This document shows positions 63,300 to 64,000 of a stretch of DNA of 64,000 nt, in pieces. Under the pieces are notes generated by a model. The model did no database searches, was not told the origin of the DNA, and was given only the letters and a program-made list of their open reading frames with translations. The translations under genes and the position numbers were made by a program. Source of the stretch: Symbiodinium natans. Lineage: Eukaryota > Sar > Dinophyceae > Suessiales > Symbiodiniaceae. Positions within the stretch are counted from its first letter, which is position 1. Each line of letters begins with the position of its first letter. The stretch spans positions 633,103-697,102 of the forward strand of contig CAJNDS010001046.1 of NCBI GenBank assembly GCA_905221605.1, written 5' to 3'.

Positions 63300-64000
63300 T
63301 CGCATAGGCAATATCACCTCGCTACACTGAGTGCTCTTCAGCATGTTTGACAGTCGTGACAGTTCCTGTGGTTGCAACAGGCTTGGCATTTTTCATATTA
63401 TCTAATTCCAGAAAGTTTGCGACGTGCATACGTCAGTCGAGTCTCCATTGTGGCACAGTCGCCGTCCCAGAAGATTGTGCTCAGTCTTGGTACTATCTGG
63501 CCAGTCTCTTTCAGCAACATTTCTTCGGACAGTTGGAACATAAACAACTTTGCGATTCGTCAGTCCCTACGACAAGCAGGTCCATTCTCTCACTCTCCTT
63601 CCCTGATTCCAGAGCGGGAAGCTCTGCTACCATGCGAAATTCAACACTACAGTCTAGACACTCAGTACCAACCATATTCAATCACCGTCTAGCCAGTCCT
63701 GTCCAATCTTGCGCCAATGCGCTCATCAGGGGTATGTGCGATGTGTCGCTTAACAAAGTGACCAAGTGAGGACCAAGCACATGACCAACATTTACTGATC
63801 CGGTGTTGTAGTTGCGTTCGACGATGTTCGACGGCTCGAAGCTTGTTGCGTTTTCACCTTGAGCCTCTTCGTTTCGTTCGCATGTTCTGACGGACTCCGT
63901 TTCACACCTTTTTGCCTTTCCGATTGGAGCCTTCGGTTGCGACCTGACGCGCGAACGCAAAAGGAAGCTCCAAAGTGCTGACGTTTGCGAGGATGGCACA
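63300..64000. other. no gene supported
   Basis: A + frame at 63372-63692 is open but without motif; minus-strand frames overlap it. Nothing else seen. Confidence 0.3.

Overview
The window looks like dinoflagellate nuclear DNA, probably of the Symbiodiniaceae/Suessiales type. The evidence is: degenerate TTTAGGG (telomere-type) arrays; intron-dense genes with 24-60 nt exons, mixed GT-AG and GC-AG introns and an AG|G acceptor context; a protein kinase of a type I recall as common in dinoflagellates; and heavy retrotransposon and satellite load. No bacterial operon, rRNA, tRNA or CRISPR array was recognised.

Layout. (1) 1-20.75 kb: one giant, essentially intronless + strand reading frame of about 2,970 codons, broken by four frameshifts and one stop. 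It has coiled coils and two Cys clusters and no recognised homologue. The pentamer GATAG (mostly GGATAG) is extremely enriched on its coding strand and in about 1.4 kb of non-coding sequence downstream. A 10.3 kb minus-strand non-LTR retrotransposon (6652-16945) with a 13-bp target-site duplication splits this frame; removing it rejoins the frame exactly. The retrotransposon carries an endonuclease, a reverse transcriptase, zinc fingers and, unusually, a C-terminal ubiquitin-specific-protease-like domain with its catalytic residues.

(2) 20.76-30.49 kb: an AT-rich, left-truncated, decayed Polinton-like virus or virophage-like provirus. It holds a fused protein-primed-type DNA polymerase B, SF1 helicase and zinc/HNH-like gene on the minus strand. 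On the plus strand are two GIY-YIG nuclease copies (one truncated), a broken retroviral-type integrase, and small unknown proteins separated by perfect hairpins. No capsid or ATPase gene was recognised.

(3) 30.5-48.4 kb: satellites and low-complexity DNA around a protein kinase gene (about 34.6-36.9 kb, +) with exons down to 24 nt. This is followed by poly-G, inverted arrays, simple repeats, a telomere-like array and a 4 kb, 15-bp-period VNTR that is open in all six frames.

(4) 48.386-59.833 kb: a Ty1/copia retrotransposon on the minus strand with nearly identical LTRs, inserted at the edge of a telomere-like array. It contains a 3 kb block of minisatellite, ATGCAT-rich repeats and a foldback element between its protease and integrase regions.

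(5) 59.84-64.0 kb: low-complexity tracts and the C-terminal micro-exons of a probable thioredoxin-fold (PDI-like) gene (+).

Caution: one-base frameshifts are common in every compartment, including the young copia element, so some breaks may be consensus errors rather than decay.
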